Assembly: GCF_000467185.1 (NCBI RefSeq)
Contig: NZ_BATM01000019.1
Span: 1 to 64,000 of the forward strand
Origin: Vibrio ezurae NBRC 102218
GTDB taxonomy: Bacteria > Pseudomonadota > Gammaproteobacteria > Enterobacterales > Vibrionaceae
Direction: 5' to 3'
DNA length: 64,000 bases
A program made the position numbers and the translations under genes. Numbering within the stretch: the stretch's first letter is position 1; every line of letters starts with the position of its first letter. Shown piece by piece: positions 1 through 8,970 of the stretch. The notes below the pieces were generated by a model. It made no database searches, was not told the DNA's origin, and saw only the letters and a list, made by a program, of their open reading frames with translations.

Positions 1-27
1 GTGATTGGTATAACGCTTGTTCTGCGG

Positions 28-366
28 TTATTTTTTAACGTTAAACATTTTTTCGTTACGCTTGTCTGAATCAGACCAGAAGTTGATGTTGAATTGCGCA
101 TCATCCGACATTTCAATGCGGTGCCAGTACTGCGGTGGGCTAGTGGCAAATTGACCTGCATTGATCACTACAGTGACTTCTGGTTCTGTCGCATCGCCAT
201 CAGCAAAACCGTAGTAAGTTACAGTACCTTCCATTACAACAAGCTGACCAAATACTTCTGCCGCAGTGTTGTGATGAGTAAGCAAAGCTTGTGGCACGCT
301 GTCTTTAGTGAAAAATGGAGTAGAACGTTGGATAGTCCAGTTTTTTGGGATTCTTAAATGGCTCAT
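28..366 (-). CDS. YeaR-like DUF1971 cupin-fold protein
   Basis: A 112-residue soluble protein resembling E. coli YeaR (DUF1971). The family pattern is visible: an N-terminal IPKNW...RSTPFF stretch, a central GTVTYYGFAD and a C-terminal AGQFATSPPQYWHRIE...FNINFW, consistent with a small cupin-like barrel. In E. coli, yeaR responds to nitrate and nitric oxide; no biochemical function is established, and tellurite-related labels for the family are weak. I chose the ATG at 366 because AGGAGA lies just ahead of it; an in-frame start 18 bases upstream has no such site. It follows a small unknown gene on the same strand with an 10-base gap, so the two are probably co-transcribed. Confidence 0.85.
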   Translation of the reverse strand: MSHLRIPKNWTIQRSTPFFTKDSVPQALLTHHNTAAEVFGQLVVMEGTVTYYGFADGDATEPEVTVVINAGQFATSPPQYWHRIEMSDDAQFNINFWSDSDKRNEKMFNVKK

Positions 367-376
367 AATTTTTCTC

Positions 377-631
377 CTACACACCCTTTGGTGCGATTGA
401 TGTAAAGGTTACGGTAGACGGCTTTGCGATAGAGTGTTGAGATTGATTGAGATTCGGCAACACAGTATTTTTTAGCAGTGAAGACCAGATAGAGTGCACA
501 GCATTATGAATGCCTTTAAAAAGCAAACTGGCAGAAGAGTTACGCTCTTTTGCAAAGCAGTGTGCGGATTGGCATTGAAGCTCCTCAATGTAAGTCTCTG
601 CAGTTTGGTTTTCTAAAAACATCTGATACAT
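377..631 (-). CDS. Small hypothetical protein upstream of the yeaR-like gene
   Basis: An 84-residue product I do not recognise. It has no signal peptide or membrane segment; it is rich in Ser, Asn and Gln, with a QCQSAHC segment near the N-terminus. The case for a real gene is an AAGGGACC ribosome-binding-like stretch ahead of the ATG at 631, its tandem position before the yeaR-like gene and the lack of a competing frame. Co-transcription with the downstream DUF1971 gene is inferred. It could be a non-coding leader with a chance frame. Confidence 0.45.
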   Translation of the reverse strand: MYQMFLENQTAETYIEELQCQSAHCFAKERNSSASLLFKGIHNAVHSIWSSLLKNTVLPNLNQSQHSIAKPSTVTFTSIAPKGV

Positions 632-778
632 GATGGTCCCTTATCGGTTTGGTTATCTATTTGATACTTTATATAGAGCAATTGCCGTGCCAAAAAACAA
701 ACCCTTAAATTTCAGCTGCTTATAATTTACCGGTTAGTGTCGTTGTCATATCGACAATCTTATTTTGTTGTCGTAAAC

Positions 779-797
779 ACAAATGATTATCATTTAG
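779..797. promoter_or_regulatory. Fur-box-like operator
   Basis: The core AATGATTATCATTT matches the central part of the 19-bp Fur consensus (12 of 19 positions by eye) and lies about 90 bases upstream of the siderophore-interacting protein gene. Placement and target both fit iron repression by Fur. It sits between divergent genes, so it could also touch the minus-strand promoter. Binding is inferred. Confidence 0.6.
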
Positions 798-887
798 ATA
801 ATACAGTTCTATTTTCAGGGTAATTACTCGCCTGTTTAAGTGAACACTTCTAATCTAAATAAAGGACAAATAAATAAGGCAGGGAAT

Positions 888-1658
888 ATGAGTCGAAAAA
901 AACCAACACCTAAGCGAGTGACCGTTATTAGTACGCAGCGCATTTCTCCTAATATGCAAAGGCTGGTGTTACAAGGCGAGGCACTGGCTAATTTCCCTGA
1001 AGATTGCGCAGCGAGCTATGTTAAGTTTCTGTTTGATGCGCAAGGCAATACCATTTCTGAGATAGCCGCAGATTCACGCCCAATTCTGCGCACTTATAGC
1101 ATTCGACGTTTTATGCCAGATACTGCCGCTATCGAAGTCGATTTTGTACGTCATATTACTCAAGACCCAGACAGCGGTTTTGCGACTCGTTGGGCCGATG
1201 CCGCGCAAGTTGGCGATGAAATCAGCTTGATGGGGCCGGGTGCAATCGCGCCCATCAATACTGATGCCGATTGGTTTTTTATGGTGGCGGATATGACAGG
1301 TTTACCTGCTTTATCAGCCAAGGTGCAAACATTGCCCAAGCAAGCTATAGGGTATGTGGTGATCAAAGTCACTCACCAAGATGATATTCAACCCCTTTCG
1401 CTCCCGAGCAATATGCAAGTTACTTGGATTACAGATGAGCCATTAAGTAAAACAGTGCAAGCATTGCCGTGGCTGGAGGGCTCTCCTTTTGTTTGGGTGG
1501 CGAGTGATTTTGATTCTATGCGTGAGCTGCGCCAATACTTTAGAAACGATAAAAACATCCCGAAAGATGCCATTTATATCAGCAGTTATTGGAAAGAGGG
1601 CATTGCAGAAGACGGACATAAAGTATTGAAAAAACAAGATGCCGAAGCGCATGAATAA
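888..1658 (+). CDS. Siderophore-interacting FAD-binding reductase (ViuB/SIP family)
   Basis: A 256-residue cytoplasmic flavoprotein of the SIP/ViuB family, which releases iron from ferric siderophores by reduction in the cytoplasm. Visible signatures are the N-terminal FAD-binding barrel with R68-T-Y-S71, the MGPGA segment and the family C-terminus containing SSYWKEGIAEDGHK. I chose ATG 888 (AGGGAAT just upstream); a GTG at 840 would add 16 residues but lacks a ribosome-binding site. The Fur-box-like site at 779-797 suggests iron control. No siderophore synthesis or receptor gene is adjacent, so it may serve a receptor encoded elsewhere. Confidence 0.88.
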   Translation: MSRKKPTPKRVTVISTQRISPNMQRLVLQGEALANFPEDCAASYVKFLFDAQGNTISEIAADSRPILRTYSIRRFMPDTAAIEVDFVRHITQDPDSGFATRWADAAQVGDEISLMGPGAIAPINTDADWFFMVADMTGLPALSAKVQTLPKQAIGYVVIKVTHQDDIQPLSLPSNMQVTWITDEPLSKTVQALPWLEGSPFVWVASDFDSMRELRQYFRNDKNIPKDAIYISSYWKEGIAEDGHKVLKKQDAEAHE

Positions 1659-1688
1659 TGTGGGGTTGTAGTTTTTAAACAATTAAAC

Positions 1689-1735
1689 CAGCAAGCTCCA
1701 TTTTACATACTTCATAGCATAAGCGGAGCTTGCTG
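1689..1735. terminator. Inverted repeat between convergent genes, possible terminator
   Basis: CAGCAAGCTCC at 1689-1699 is complementary to GGAGCTTGCTG at 1725-1735, an 11-bp perfect stem with a 25-base loop. It lies between the 3' ends of the SIP gene and malS. The long loop and poor T-run make it a weak intrinsic terminator; a bidirectional role is inferred. Confidence 0.45.
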
Positions 1736-1746
1736 ATTCATTTCTG

Positions 1747-3888
1747 CTATCGACCTGAGTAATACACGATTACCGCATCATCATCGAGGGTGCGAGAGAA
1801 AGCGTAACCTCTGCTCTGCTTGAGATCTTTATGTACGCCGCCGCCAATTGCTGGGTGGCGCTGACGAAATTGCCCCAGTGTTTGCCAGTGCTCTAACAAA
1901 TCCTCTCGCTGTGCATCGAGCTTCCACAACATATCTGAGCGTGTGCCTTGATGAAAATCGTCCGCATACGGGCCAATTTCTCTGGCGATTTCGTCGCCAT
2001 AATAAATTTGGATTGCGCCCGGTGATAGCAATAAAGCATTGGCCGCATTGCGTTGCATCTCAAAAGATTTAAAGCGTGAAAAGAACAGCTCGGTATCGTG
2101 CGAAGACATATAGCTAACAGGCGTGTATCCCGGATTTTGCTGAATTTCGGCGCTGTAATTGGCATAAGTCTTACGCATGTCTGAGAAACAGGTCGCCCCT
2201 CTATCCAATTGTTTTTGCATATCAAAGTTAATTAGGGCGTCAAAGCCTTCATCGGCATACGGTGAGCGGTAAGCCGAGTGCGCCCATACTTCCCCCATCA
2301 TCCAAAACGGTTGTTGTGGACGTTGATTCTCTTTTTGCCATTGCGCTAATTTTTCACTGGCTTGCGCTTTTAGATCTAGCCAAACATCACCTTCTACGTG
2401 CTTCACCGTGTCGACACGAAAAGCATCGATGCCAAAACGTTTCACCCAGTCGGTTTGCCACTCGACCAGATAGTCGGCAACGCGATAATGCTCTTTTGCC
2501 ACTACATGTGTGCCGGGGTTATCCAACAGCCACTGCGGTGGTGTGACAAATTTATCTGATTCGGTTTTAAAATCAGGCAATCCAGCCAGCGTTAATGTTT
2601 TGTCACTGCTACCGGGTTTATCGTATCCCGGCAGACCTGAGCGCACCCAATCTGCGCCCCACCACTGCGACCAATTTTGACTTTGGTAGTCGATTAGTTC
2701 ATGAGAGGAGTGCCAGTTTTTACCTGATTTTGGTTGCCATTTAGTGAGATCTTGGCCTTTGGCGGCCGCTTTGAGGACATCAATGTGATCAAATTCAAGA
2801 TCGGCTAAGGTGGCGTAACCTGGGTGATTGATCACCGCATCTAACATTACCTTGATGCCGCGTTTGTGCGCTTGCTCGACCAATGTTTTCAGGTCGTTGT
2901 CATTACCAAAGTTTTCATCAATCTTGGTGAAATCTCGTGACCAATAACCGTGATAAGCATAGAAAGGAAAAGAGCCTTTATCGCCACCACCGACAAAGCC
3001 ATGCACTTGCTCCACAATAGGGGAGAGCCAAATTGCATCGGTGCCAAGAGATTGAATATAATCAAGTTTGTTGATTACACCTTGTAAGTCACCGCCATGA
3101 AAGGTGCCAATCTCTTGCTTGCCATCGTGCTGACGCCCATAGCTATGATCATTACTGCTATCACCATTATTGAATCTGTCTACCATCACAAAGTAGATAT
3201 TGGCATTGCGCCAATCTAACGATTTTGCGGTGTGAGGTTGAGGTGCAGGGGAGGCTTGTTCAATGAGCATCACGCTTCCCGTGTTGCGAGTGGGGTTAAA
3301 CACCACCACACCATTGTTCACTGTCGCCACTTGCCCACTAAAGGCTTCTTTTAGGCGCGTACCGTCAGCAAATGTGTCAGCGACATTAATTTGTGCTGGC
3401 ATATCGCTATAAACTTCACAACCGATTTTAGGTAAAGGACGGACAAAGGTTTGTTTTTTCGATTGTGTTGGTTGGCGTTTGATTAGCAGAGTGTGTTGCT
3501 GATTGTCATAGAAAATAGCGTAGTCACCAGAAAATCGAATATTAAACGGCAGTTCAGTTTGCGTATGACAATTGAGTGCAAGTGGGGTATTAAACCGTAT
3601 TTTCTGCGATGAGTCAGATGCACAATCTCCGTTTAATCCAGTGACGATGAAGGTATATTGGTTCTTATTTAAGGTAACGACCAAAGGCTCACTGGCGCTA
3701 AGAGGGAAATCTCGCGCTGTGGTTGAAGTGGCGATAGAGATATTTGGGCCTGCGGCGTAGGCGAGCTGCGTACTTAATGCGAGCGTGCTTAAAGTAATGG
3801 CACTCAAAGCAAATGCATTTAAAGCAAGTGCATTTAAAGTAAAAGAGCTGAGTACGGCGTTATAAGCGAGGCTTTTTCTTATCGTCAT
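1747..3888 (-). CDS. malS: Periplasmic alpha-amylase (GH13, MalS-like)
   Basis: A 713-residue exported GH13 alpha-amylase closely resembling E. coli MalS, which trims long maltodextrins in the periplasm. The catalytic triad is readable: nucleophile D493 (FRVDTVKH), acid/base E533 (MMGEVW) and D598 (SSHDTE). MalS-type segments HGFVGGGDKG...YAYHGYW and INHPGYATLADLE are also present. An N-terminal region of about 200 residues precedes the barrel, as in MalS. Start ATG 3888 has AAGGGAACC upstream; a GTG at 3918 is less likely. The signal peptide is unusually long and made of tandem pentapeptide units. The gene stands alone, without other mal genes, and no clear MalT box was found. Confidence 0.93.
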   Translation of the reverse strand: MTIRKSLAYNAVLSSFTLNALALNAFALSAITLSTLALSTQLAYAAGPNISIATSTTARDFPLSASEPLVVTLNKNQYTFIVTGLNGDCASDSSQKIRFNTPLALNCHTQTELPFNIRFSGDYAIFYDNQQHTLLIKRQPTQSKKQTFVRPLPKIGCEVYSDMPAQINVADTFADGTRLKEAFSGQVATVNNGVVVFNPTRNTGSVMLIEQASPAPQPHTAKSLDWRNANIYFVMVDRFNNGDSSNDHSYGRQHDGKQEIGTFHGGDLQGVINKLDYIQSLGTDAIWLSPIVEQVHGFVGGGDKGSFPFYAYHGYWSRDFTKIDENFGNDNDLKTLVEQAHKRGIKVMLDAVINHPGYATLADLEFDHIDVLKAAAKGQDLTKWQPKSGKNWHSSHELIDYQSQNWSQWWGADWVRSGLPGYDKPGSSDKTLTLAGLPDFKTESDKFVTPPQWLLDNPGTHVVAKEHYRVADYLVEWQTDWVKRFGIDAFRVDTVKHVEGDVWLDLKAQASEKLAQWQKENQRPQQPFWMMGEVWAHSAYRSPYADEGFDALINFDMQKQLDRGATCFSDMRKTYANYSAEIQQNPGYTPVSYMSSHDTELFFSRFKSFEMQRNAANALLLSPGAIQIYYGDEIAREIGPYADDFHQGTRSDMLWKLDAQREDLLEHWQTLGQFRQRHPAIGGGVHKDLKQSRGYAFSRTLDDDAVIVYYSGR
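3766..3840 (-). repeat. Five degenerate 15-bp tandem units encoding the signal-peptide core
   Basis: Five consecutive 15-bp units (3766-3780, 3781-3795, 3796-3810, 3811-3825, 3826-3840) share the plus-strand pattern RNNTGCANTTAAAGY with drift. On the coding strand they translate as TLNAL, ALNAF, ALSAI, TLSTL and ALSTQ, forming the hydrophobic core of the MalS signal peptide. Confidence 0.8.
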
Positions 3889-4064
3889 AAAGGTTCCCTT
3901 GGTCGTAAATAAACTCACTTTAGAATGACCAAACTCAGCATGTAGCTCAAACAGCTTGATGGGAATTTGCAGTGAAGATCATCAACTGCGCAAAGCTAAT
4001 GGAGTACAGTAAACACTATGTTTTATTCGAATCTTCAACACCTTATGTCGCAGAGATCACAGAT

Positions 4065-4682
4065 ATGATGCCTAGGAAAAAGTGGCTTTTAGTTGGTGGA
4101 TTGATGCTGTGGGCTCTGTTGCCCACTAAACTTTTTGCCGCTGCTCACCCGCTGTGGTTTTCGCCTTTTATTTCGTCACAATTTGCGCTGTGGTCCGCAA
4201 AAGAGTTTGCTCAATCGGGTGATTGGTTTGATTGTGCTGAAGAGGATGCCGCAGATGACGCCAAAAATAACGCGCCACTATTTTGCAGCGATAAAATAGT
4301 GATACACCGAACGCCTATGTATGCGTTGGTGTCATTTGCGAGCAATCACAGCCCCACACTCAGCCCCACGCTGACATTAAGTAGTGACTTTAGCTTGGTG
4401 CACTTTAATCAGTTGCAATTGGGTTTAAGAAGCGATGGCTTTCAGTTAGTCAATATTGAGCTAGGGGGTGAGTCATTGGATATAGAAAAAGCATTAAGCA
4501 AAGCCCCAGCTACTTTGGTTGATAAACAAGTACAGCAGTTTTTGCAGCGTTATCGAGCCAGTGAGCCAAGACTATTGCTGTGGCAAACTGCCGACCGGCA
4601 ACACTTGGTAGAATGGACAAGTGATAAAAACGGCATTCAACTGGTCTATTCGCTGACAAATTTACCGTTCAATCCTCACTAA
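4065..4682 (+). CDS. Hypothetical exported protein
   Basis: A product of about 205 residues that I do not recognise. It begins with a clear signal peptide: MMPRKK, a hydrophobic stretch WLLVGGLMLWALLP and an AAA cleavage region. The mature part has two cysteines flanking an acidic stretch (DCAEEDAADDAK...LFCS), possibly a disulphide in the periplasm, and no membrane helix. Starts at 4065 and 4068 are adjacent ATGs; an upstream in-frame ATG at 3972 would bury the signal sequence. It is divergent from malS, which hints at a shared intergenic control region but not at a shared function. Confidence 0.65.
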   Translation: MMPRKKWLLVGGLMLWALLPTKLFAAAHPLWFSPFISSQFALWSAKEFAQSGDWFDCAEEDAADDAKNNAPLFCSDKIVIHRTPMYALVSFASNHSPTLSPTLTLSSDFSLVHFNQLQLGLRSDGFQLVNIELGGESLDIEKALSKAPATLVDKQVQQFLQRYRASEPRLLLWQTADRQHLVEWTSDKNGIQLVYSLTNLPFNPH

Positions 4683-4836
4683 TAAGGCGATAAACGGTTA
4701 TACCTTGCCCTGCAATGTGTGCCGAATCTCGCAGTTTTAAGCTTAAGCGATGCAATTTAAATACTCGCTAATTGAGCAATGCCAACCCAGCACATAGGAT
4801 GATGACTTACTCGACCGACAAAACTTGGAGTAGTTA

Positions 4837-5745
4837 ATGGTACAGAAAGTGATTCTCGCCCCACAGGGACCGCAGTTATCGGAGTTAGTACAAGGATATT
4901 GGCGTGTAGCTGATTGGCATATGACCCCAGAGCAACGTCTTGCATTTTTGCGTCAGCACGTAGAGCTAGGCGTGACCACCGTCGATCACGCTGACATCTA
5001 TGGCAACTACGAGTGTGAGCGCTTGTTTGGCGAAGCACTGGCATTGGATAAAAGTATTCGCCAGCAAATTCAAATTGTCACTAAGTGCAATATCATGCTC
5101 TGCGGCGACAAAACCCCGCAACGCAAAATCAATCACTACAACTCATCACAGCAACATATCATTGCTTCGGTAGAGAACTCGCTACGTAACCTGCAAGTCG
5201 ACAATATCGATGTATTATTGCTCCACCGCGCAGATGCCTTGATGGACGCTGATGAAGTGGCGCAAGCTTTTGCAACCTTAAAAGCGTCAGGTAAGGTTTC
5301 GCACTTTGGCGTTTCAAACTTTACTCCGCGCGGCTTTGAGTTACTGCAATCGCGCTTAGATGCACCTTTGGTGACTAACCAAGTGGAAATTAACCCATTA
5401 AACTTTGATGTTGCCGATGACGGCACACTCGATCTCATGCAAACCTTACGCACTCGCCCTATGGCTTGGTCGTGTCTAGCTGGTGGCGCTATTTTCAGTG
5501 GTGATACCGAGCAAGCACAGCGCGTTCGAGGTGAACTCGAAGCATTAAAAGAAGAGTTAGGGGCATGCAGCATTGATCAAGTGATTTATGCTTGGGTCAG
5601 AAAACTGCCATCAAAACCACTGCCAATTATTGGTTCAGGCAAGATAGAGCGCGTAACCTCAGCGGTGGAAGCACTTAAACTGGATATGACTAACGAGCAA
5701 TGGTATCGAGTGTGGGTGGCGTCGAAAGGCCATGGTGTGCCGTAG
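4837..5745 (+). CDS. Aldo/keto reductase (YdhF-like)
   Basis: A 302-residue NAD(P)H-dependent oxidoreductase of the aldo/keto reductase superfamily, most like E. coli YdhF. The catalytic tetrad is visible as D50 and Y55 (VDHADIYG), K83 (IVTKC) and H130 (LLLHRAD). The C-terminal cofactor-binding segment PIIGSGKIERV is typical. The physiological substrate of YdhF-type proteins is not established. Ribosome-binding GGAG precedes the ATG at 4837. The gene is monocistronic and ends at a strong bidirectional terminator. Confidence 0.9.
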   Translation: MVQKVILAPQGPQLSELVQGYWRVADWHMTPEQRLAFLRQHVELGVTTVDHADIYGNYECERLFGEALALDKSIRQQIQIVTKCNIMLCGDKTPQRKINHYNSSQQHIIASVENSLRNLQVDNIDVLLLHRADALMDADEVAQAFATLKASGKVSHFGVSNFTPRGFELLQSRLDAPLVTNQVEINPLNFDVADDGTLDLMQTLRTRPMAWSCLAGGAIFSGDTEQAQRVRGELEALKEELGACSIDQVIYAWVRKLPSKPLPIIGSGKIERVTSAVEALKLDMTNEQWYRVWVASKGHGVP

Positions 5746-5777
5746 GCAATACATAAAAAGCAAAGATACTTAACGAG

Positions 5778-5809
5778 AAATGGCTTAGTTGCGAACAACT
5801 AAGCCATTT
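5778..5809. terminator. Strong bidirectional intrinsic terminator
   Basis: AAATGGCTTAGTTG (5778-5791) and its perfect complement (5796-5809) form a 14-bp stem with loop CGAA, followed by a T-rich tract on the plus strand and preceded by A residues that give a T-run on the minus strand. It sits between the convergent ends of the ydhF-like and bcr-like genes. Confidence 0.9.
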
Positions 5810-5854
5810 TTGTTTATTTTAGATGCTTACAGAAAAGTTGATGCGCTATTTAAA

Positions 5855-7054
5855 TTAAGCGTTGCGAGCCGTATAAACATAAGCGCAAGTTGCACCTAAC
5901 GCGCACAGCGCCATACTCAATACCAAGGTAAAGGTCGGATTATGTGGCGAACCTGCCACAATGGAGCCGAGTATCGCACTCATACCAAAACGCATGGTCC
6001 CTGCTAGTGCCGATGCCGTGCCTGCTAAAGAAGAGTAGTTGTTGAGTAACAGCGCCATACAATTGCTATTAATCAGCCCAATTGACCCCACATACACCAT
6101 GATGCACGGAACCAATCCGACAATACCTAAATCAAAGTACCACACATTAACTAAACCAATGCTTGCCAGAGCGATGAGTGCCAAACCAGCACGCAATAAG
6201 CTGTGTACGCCAATGCTCACTACCCACCTTGCATTGACCATAGTTAATAAGGTCATGGTAATCACGTTCAGACCAAACAGGTAGCCAAAGTGCTCAACCT
6301 TCACTCCAAAAATATCGATATAAACAAACGAACCTACGGTCAAGAATGAAAACATTCCGGTAAAGGCAAGTGAGTCACAAGCGATGAGCCCAAGGGATTT
6401 TTTATTGCGCAAAACCTGTATGTAATTTAGGAATATGGAGCGAAATCTAAGAGGTTGACGTTTTTCTACGGGAAGTGTTTCTGGCAGCTGCTTAGCAATA
6501 AGCAGAATCATCACTACAGATAAGCTAGCTAATAATATAAAGATGGAGCGCCAGCCAAACCACACAGTAAGGTAGCCGCCAATTAAAGGGGCAACGAGTG
6601 GGGCTATGGTCATGATCAAACTGACCAGAGACATCACCCGAGAAAACGCCTCGCGATTAAACATGTCGCGAATTAACGCCATCAGCACAACTGCGCCTGT
6701 GGCGCCGCTCAGTCCCTGACACAAACGTGAAAGTGTCAATGCAAACACTGAATCGACAAATACGCTGGTCAGTGACGAGATGCCAAACAGCGCGATACCT
6801 ATCATTAATACTGATTTTCGGCCATAGCTGTCGGAGAGCGGCCCATGGATAATTTGTCCTATGGCAAAGCCTGCCATATAGATGGTTAAAGTGAATTGGA
6901 TACTGTTGATACTACTGGCGAGATCGGTTGCCATGATTGGCATTGCCGGCAAGTACATATCCATAGAAAGAGGCGTTAGCCCCGAGATAGCGCCAAGGGT
7001 GAGCATCATCGCTAGCGTTAGGTGAAATATGGGCTTAGAGTTATTGGCTGTCAT
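5855..7054 (-). CDS. Bcr/CflA-family multidrug efflux transporter (MFS, 12 TM)
   Basis: A 399-residue inner-membrane drug:proton antiporter of the DHA1 Bcr/CflA subfamily. The start GLTPLSMDMYLPAMP is the subfamily hallmark, followed by MFS motif A (GPLSDSYGRKSVL), motif B (LSRLCQGLSGA) and motif C (TIAPLVAPLIGG), with about twelve hydrophobic helices. It lies downstream of an AraC-type gene on the same strand with a 122-base gap, so that regulator is a candidate controller. The substrate cannot be read from the sequence; bicyclomycin, chloramphenicol or cysteine are known for relatives. Confidence 0.9.
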   Translation of the reverse strand: MTANNSKPIFHLTLAMMLTLGAISGLTPLSMDMYLPAMPIMATDLASSINSIQFTLTIYMAGFAIGQIIHGPLSDSYGRKSVLMIGIALFGISSLTSVFVDSVFALTLSRLCQGLSGATGAVVLMALIRDMFNREAFSRVMSLVSLIMTIAPLVAPLIGGYLTVWFGWRSIFILLASLSVVMILLIAKQLPETLPVEKRQPLRFRSIFLNYIQVLRNKKSLGLIACDSLAFTGMFSFLTVGSFVYIDIFGVKVEHFGYLFGLNVITMTLLTMVNARWVVSIGVHSLLRAGLALIALASIGLVNVWYFDLGIVGLVPCIMVYVGSIGLINSNCMALLLNNYSSLAGTASALAGTMRFGMSAILGSIVAGSPHNPTFTLVLSMALCALGATCAYVYTARNA

Positions 7055-7176
7055 TATTTAGTCACATGCTTTGAGGTACAAAATTGCAGAAACGGCTTTG
7101 TACTTTTGAGAGTAGAACCCAAATTATGCGCTAAATAATGTGATGCAGGTATTCACAATAGACCGGAGTGTTAGGA

Positions 7177-8004
7177 CTATTTGAACATTTTCAAGCGATA
7201 GTCGGTGGGCGAGCAACCCTCTTGGTTTTTAAATAAGCGACTAAAATAGGAACTGTCTTCATAACCCAATTGCTGAGCGATGGTTTGCACAGGTTTAGTG
7301 GTAAAAGTCAGCTCTCGCTTTGCTTCTAAACAGACCCGATTAATGATGCTGGTGGTGACGGTTCTGCCTCGGCTATTTCTCATTAACTCATTGGTGCGCT
7401 TGGCGGTGAGGTTGATGGTTGCCGCGTAAAAATCGCAACGTTTATAGCTTCGATAATGTTGCTCGATCAGCGACTCTATCTTTAACACCCGAGGATCAAG
7501 AGCGCGGGGTTCGGATGATAAGCTCGTATCTTGTTTATAACGGCACAGGTATAGCAAGTAACTAGACAGTAACGATTCCAATAGTGCGCTATTTTGTTCC
7601 TGATCCGCTTCTTCAAGCAGTTGCCACAATTTGTTGAGTTGTAGTGCACCTTGTTCGTCTAAATCTAAATAAGGCACCTGAAAGGCTTTATCAAAACCCA
7701 AAGTAAACATGGTCGCTTGTTGGCGAGTAGTGTGTTCAAAAAGCTCACTTTTGAAGGCGACAACACGCAACCCTCCCTTTAACTGCCGAGCATCGTGTAC
7801 CTGATCGGGAGAGATAAGAAAGACGCGATTTTTGGCTAATGGGTATTGGATAAAGTCGATGCTATGGTGCCCGTGACTTTCTAGCGACCACATCACTTCA
7901 TAGTAATCGTGGCGGTGCGGTAGCCAAATGCCATCTGGCTCATGGCCTTGTATATTGAGCACTTTCGCCCCGCGGCCTTTGGGAATAATTTTACTTGGCA
8001 CCAT
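7177..8004 (-). CDS. AraC-family transcriptional regulator
   Basis: A 275-residue protein with an N-terminal cupin-type sensor domain (PHRHDYYEVMW, followed by SPDQVHDARQLKGG) and a C-terminal AraC DNA-binding domain of two helix-turn-helix units. The second is clear: TIAQQLGYEDSSYFSRLFKNQEGCSPTDYR. The effector is unknown. It sits 122 bases upstream of the Bcr/CflA transporter and just downstream of a GST gene, all on the minus strand; regulation of one or both is inferred from proximity only. Confidence 0.9.
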   Translation of the reverse strand: MVPSKIIPKGRGAKVLNIQGHEPDGIWLPHRHDYYEVMWSLESHGHHSIDFIQYPLAKNRVFLISPDQVHDARQLKGGLRVVAFKSELFEHTTRQQATMFTLGFDKAFQVPYLDLDEQGALQLNKLWQLLEEADQEQNSALLESLLSSYLLYLCRYKQDTSLSSEPRALDPRVLKIESLIEQHYRSYKRCDFYAATINLTAKRTNELMRNSRGRTVTTSIINRVCLEAKRELTFTTKPVQTIAQQLGYEDSSYFSRLFKNQEGCSPTDYRLKMFK

Positions 8005-8048
8005 AACAACATCGACCTGAGTTAATTGTACATTTGGTCAGCGGGCGG

Positions 8049-8672
8049 TTAGCGCTGTTCTATTTGTTGTCGAATGGCAAAGCTCGGTCTTGCCTCAAGA
8101 CGCTGTTGATGAGACAGCAGCGCGGGGAATGAATCTAAAGCGAATCCCCCTCGCAGAGCGCGGGTATAACACCAATGCAAATAGGTATCAAAAATAGACC
8201 ACTGCTCGCCATACCACCATGTCGAGTTCTGTAAACGCTGATTAGCCATAGTGAAGTAAAGGGTCAGTTGTTTGATTCCTTTGGCGACAACATCGTCGGT
8301 ATCACTACTCTGGGTATAATACGACGGCATGCACACATGTCGCACCGATGGATGTACCGAACTAGACAGCCACATGAGATCGGAATAGTACTGTGAGCGC
8401 TGAAAAGCACAGTCAGTATCGGGTATTAACTTCGATGACGTTGCTAGTGAATTTAGGTAGATCAAAATGGCAGGATTTTCTGTTAGGAGTTGTCCGTTTA
8501 CCGTCACCGCAGGCACTTTACCGTATGGATTAATCTGCTGATAAGCCGGTGTTTTTTGCTCGCCAGATGCTAAATCAACTTTGATAAATTCGCATTCAAG
8601 TCCTAACTCAATCATCGCTGTGATGGTCACGCCAGAACATGCGCCGGGTGCGTAGTACAACACTAAAGACAT
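8049..8672 (-). CDS. Glutathione S-transferase family protein
   Basis: A 207-residue GST of the bacterial beta/GstA-like type. The N-terminal thioredoxin-like domain shows LYYAPGACSGVT, the NPYGKVPAV segment with the cis-proline and LTENPAILIYL; the C-terminal all-helical domain includes DTYLHWCYTRAL. ATG 8672 is preceded by a perfect AAGGAG; an in-frame ATG at 8699 is not. It probably conjugates or reduces electrophiles with glutathione. It ends 45 bases before the AraC-type gene on the same strand and may share a transcript with it. Confidence 0.88.
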   Translation of the reverse strand: MSLVLYYAPGACSGVTITAMIELGLECEFIKVDLASGEQKTPAYQQINPYGKVPAVTVNGQLLTENPAILIYLNSLATSSKLIPDTDCAFQRSQYYSDLMWLSSSVHPSVRHVCMPSYYTQSSDTDDVVAKGIKQLTLYFTMANQRLQNSTWWYGEQWSIFDTYLHWCYTRALRGGFALDSFPALLSHQQRLEARPSFAIRQQIEQR

Positions 8673-8970
8673 TCTAATAACTCCTTGTGCGTCTCTCATT
8701 GATAATTAGAGACAATATTTGGATACAGCGCGACATCGATAACTGTGTTTATCCTGCTTTAGCTATATCAAGATGAGGGGGTAAATCCATTGATCTACAT
8801 AAAATAGATTATCATTCGTGCTATGTCCGAGCCATTTCTTTTTCGCAATATGGATCGCGTTATCAACAATAGATTGTGACAAAACAGCATGGCAATTTTT
8901 TCTCATGCAACTCGCCAATTTCGCAAGGTTCAACAATACTTGGCATTGACAGGGAATAGTAGGAATTGCG

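Noticed and set aside
3889-4064. MalT box between malS and the exported-protein gene
   Set aside because: No convincing match to the MalT core on either strand.
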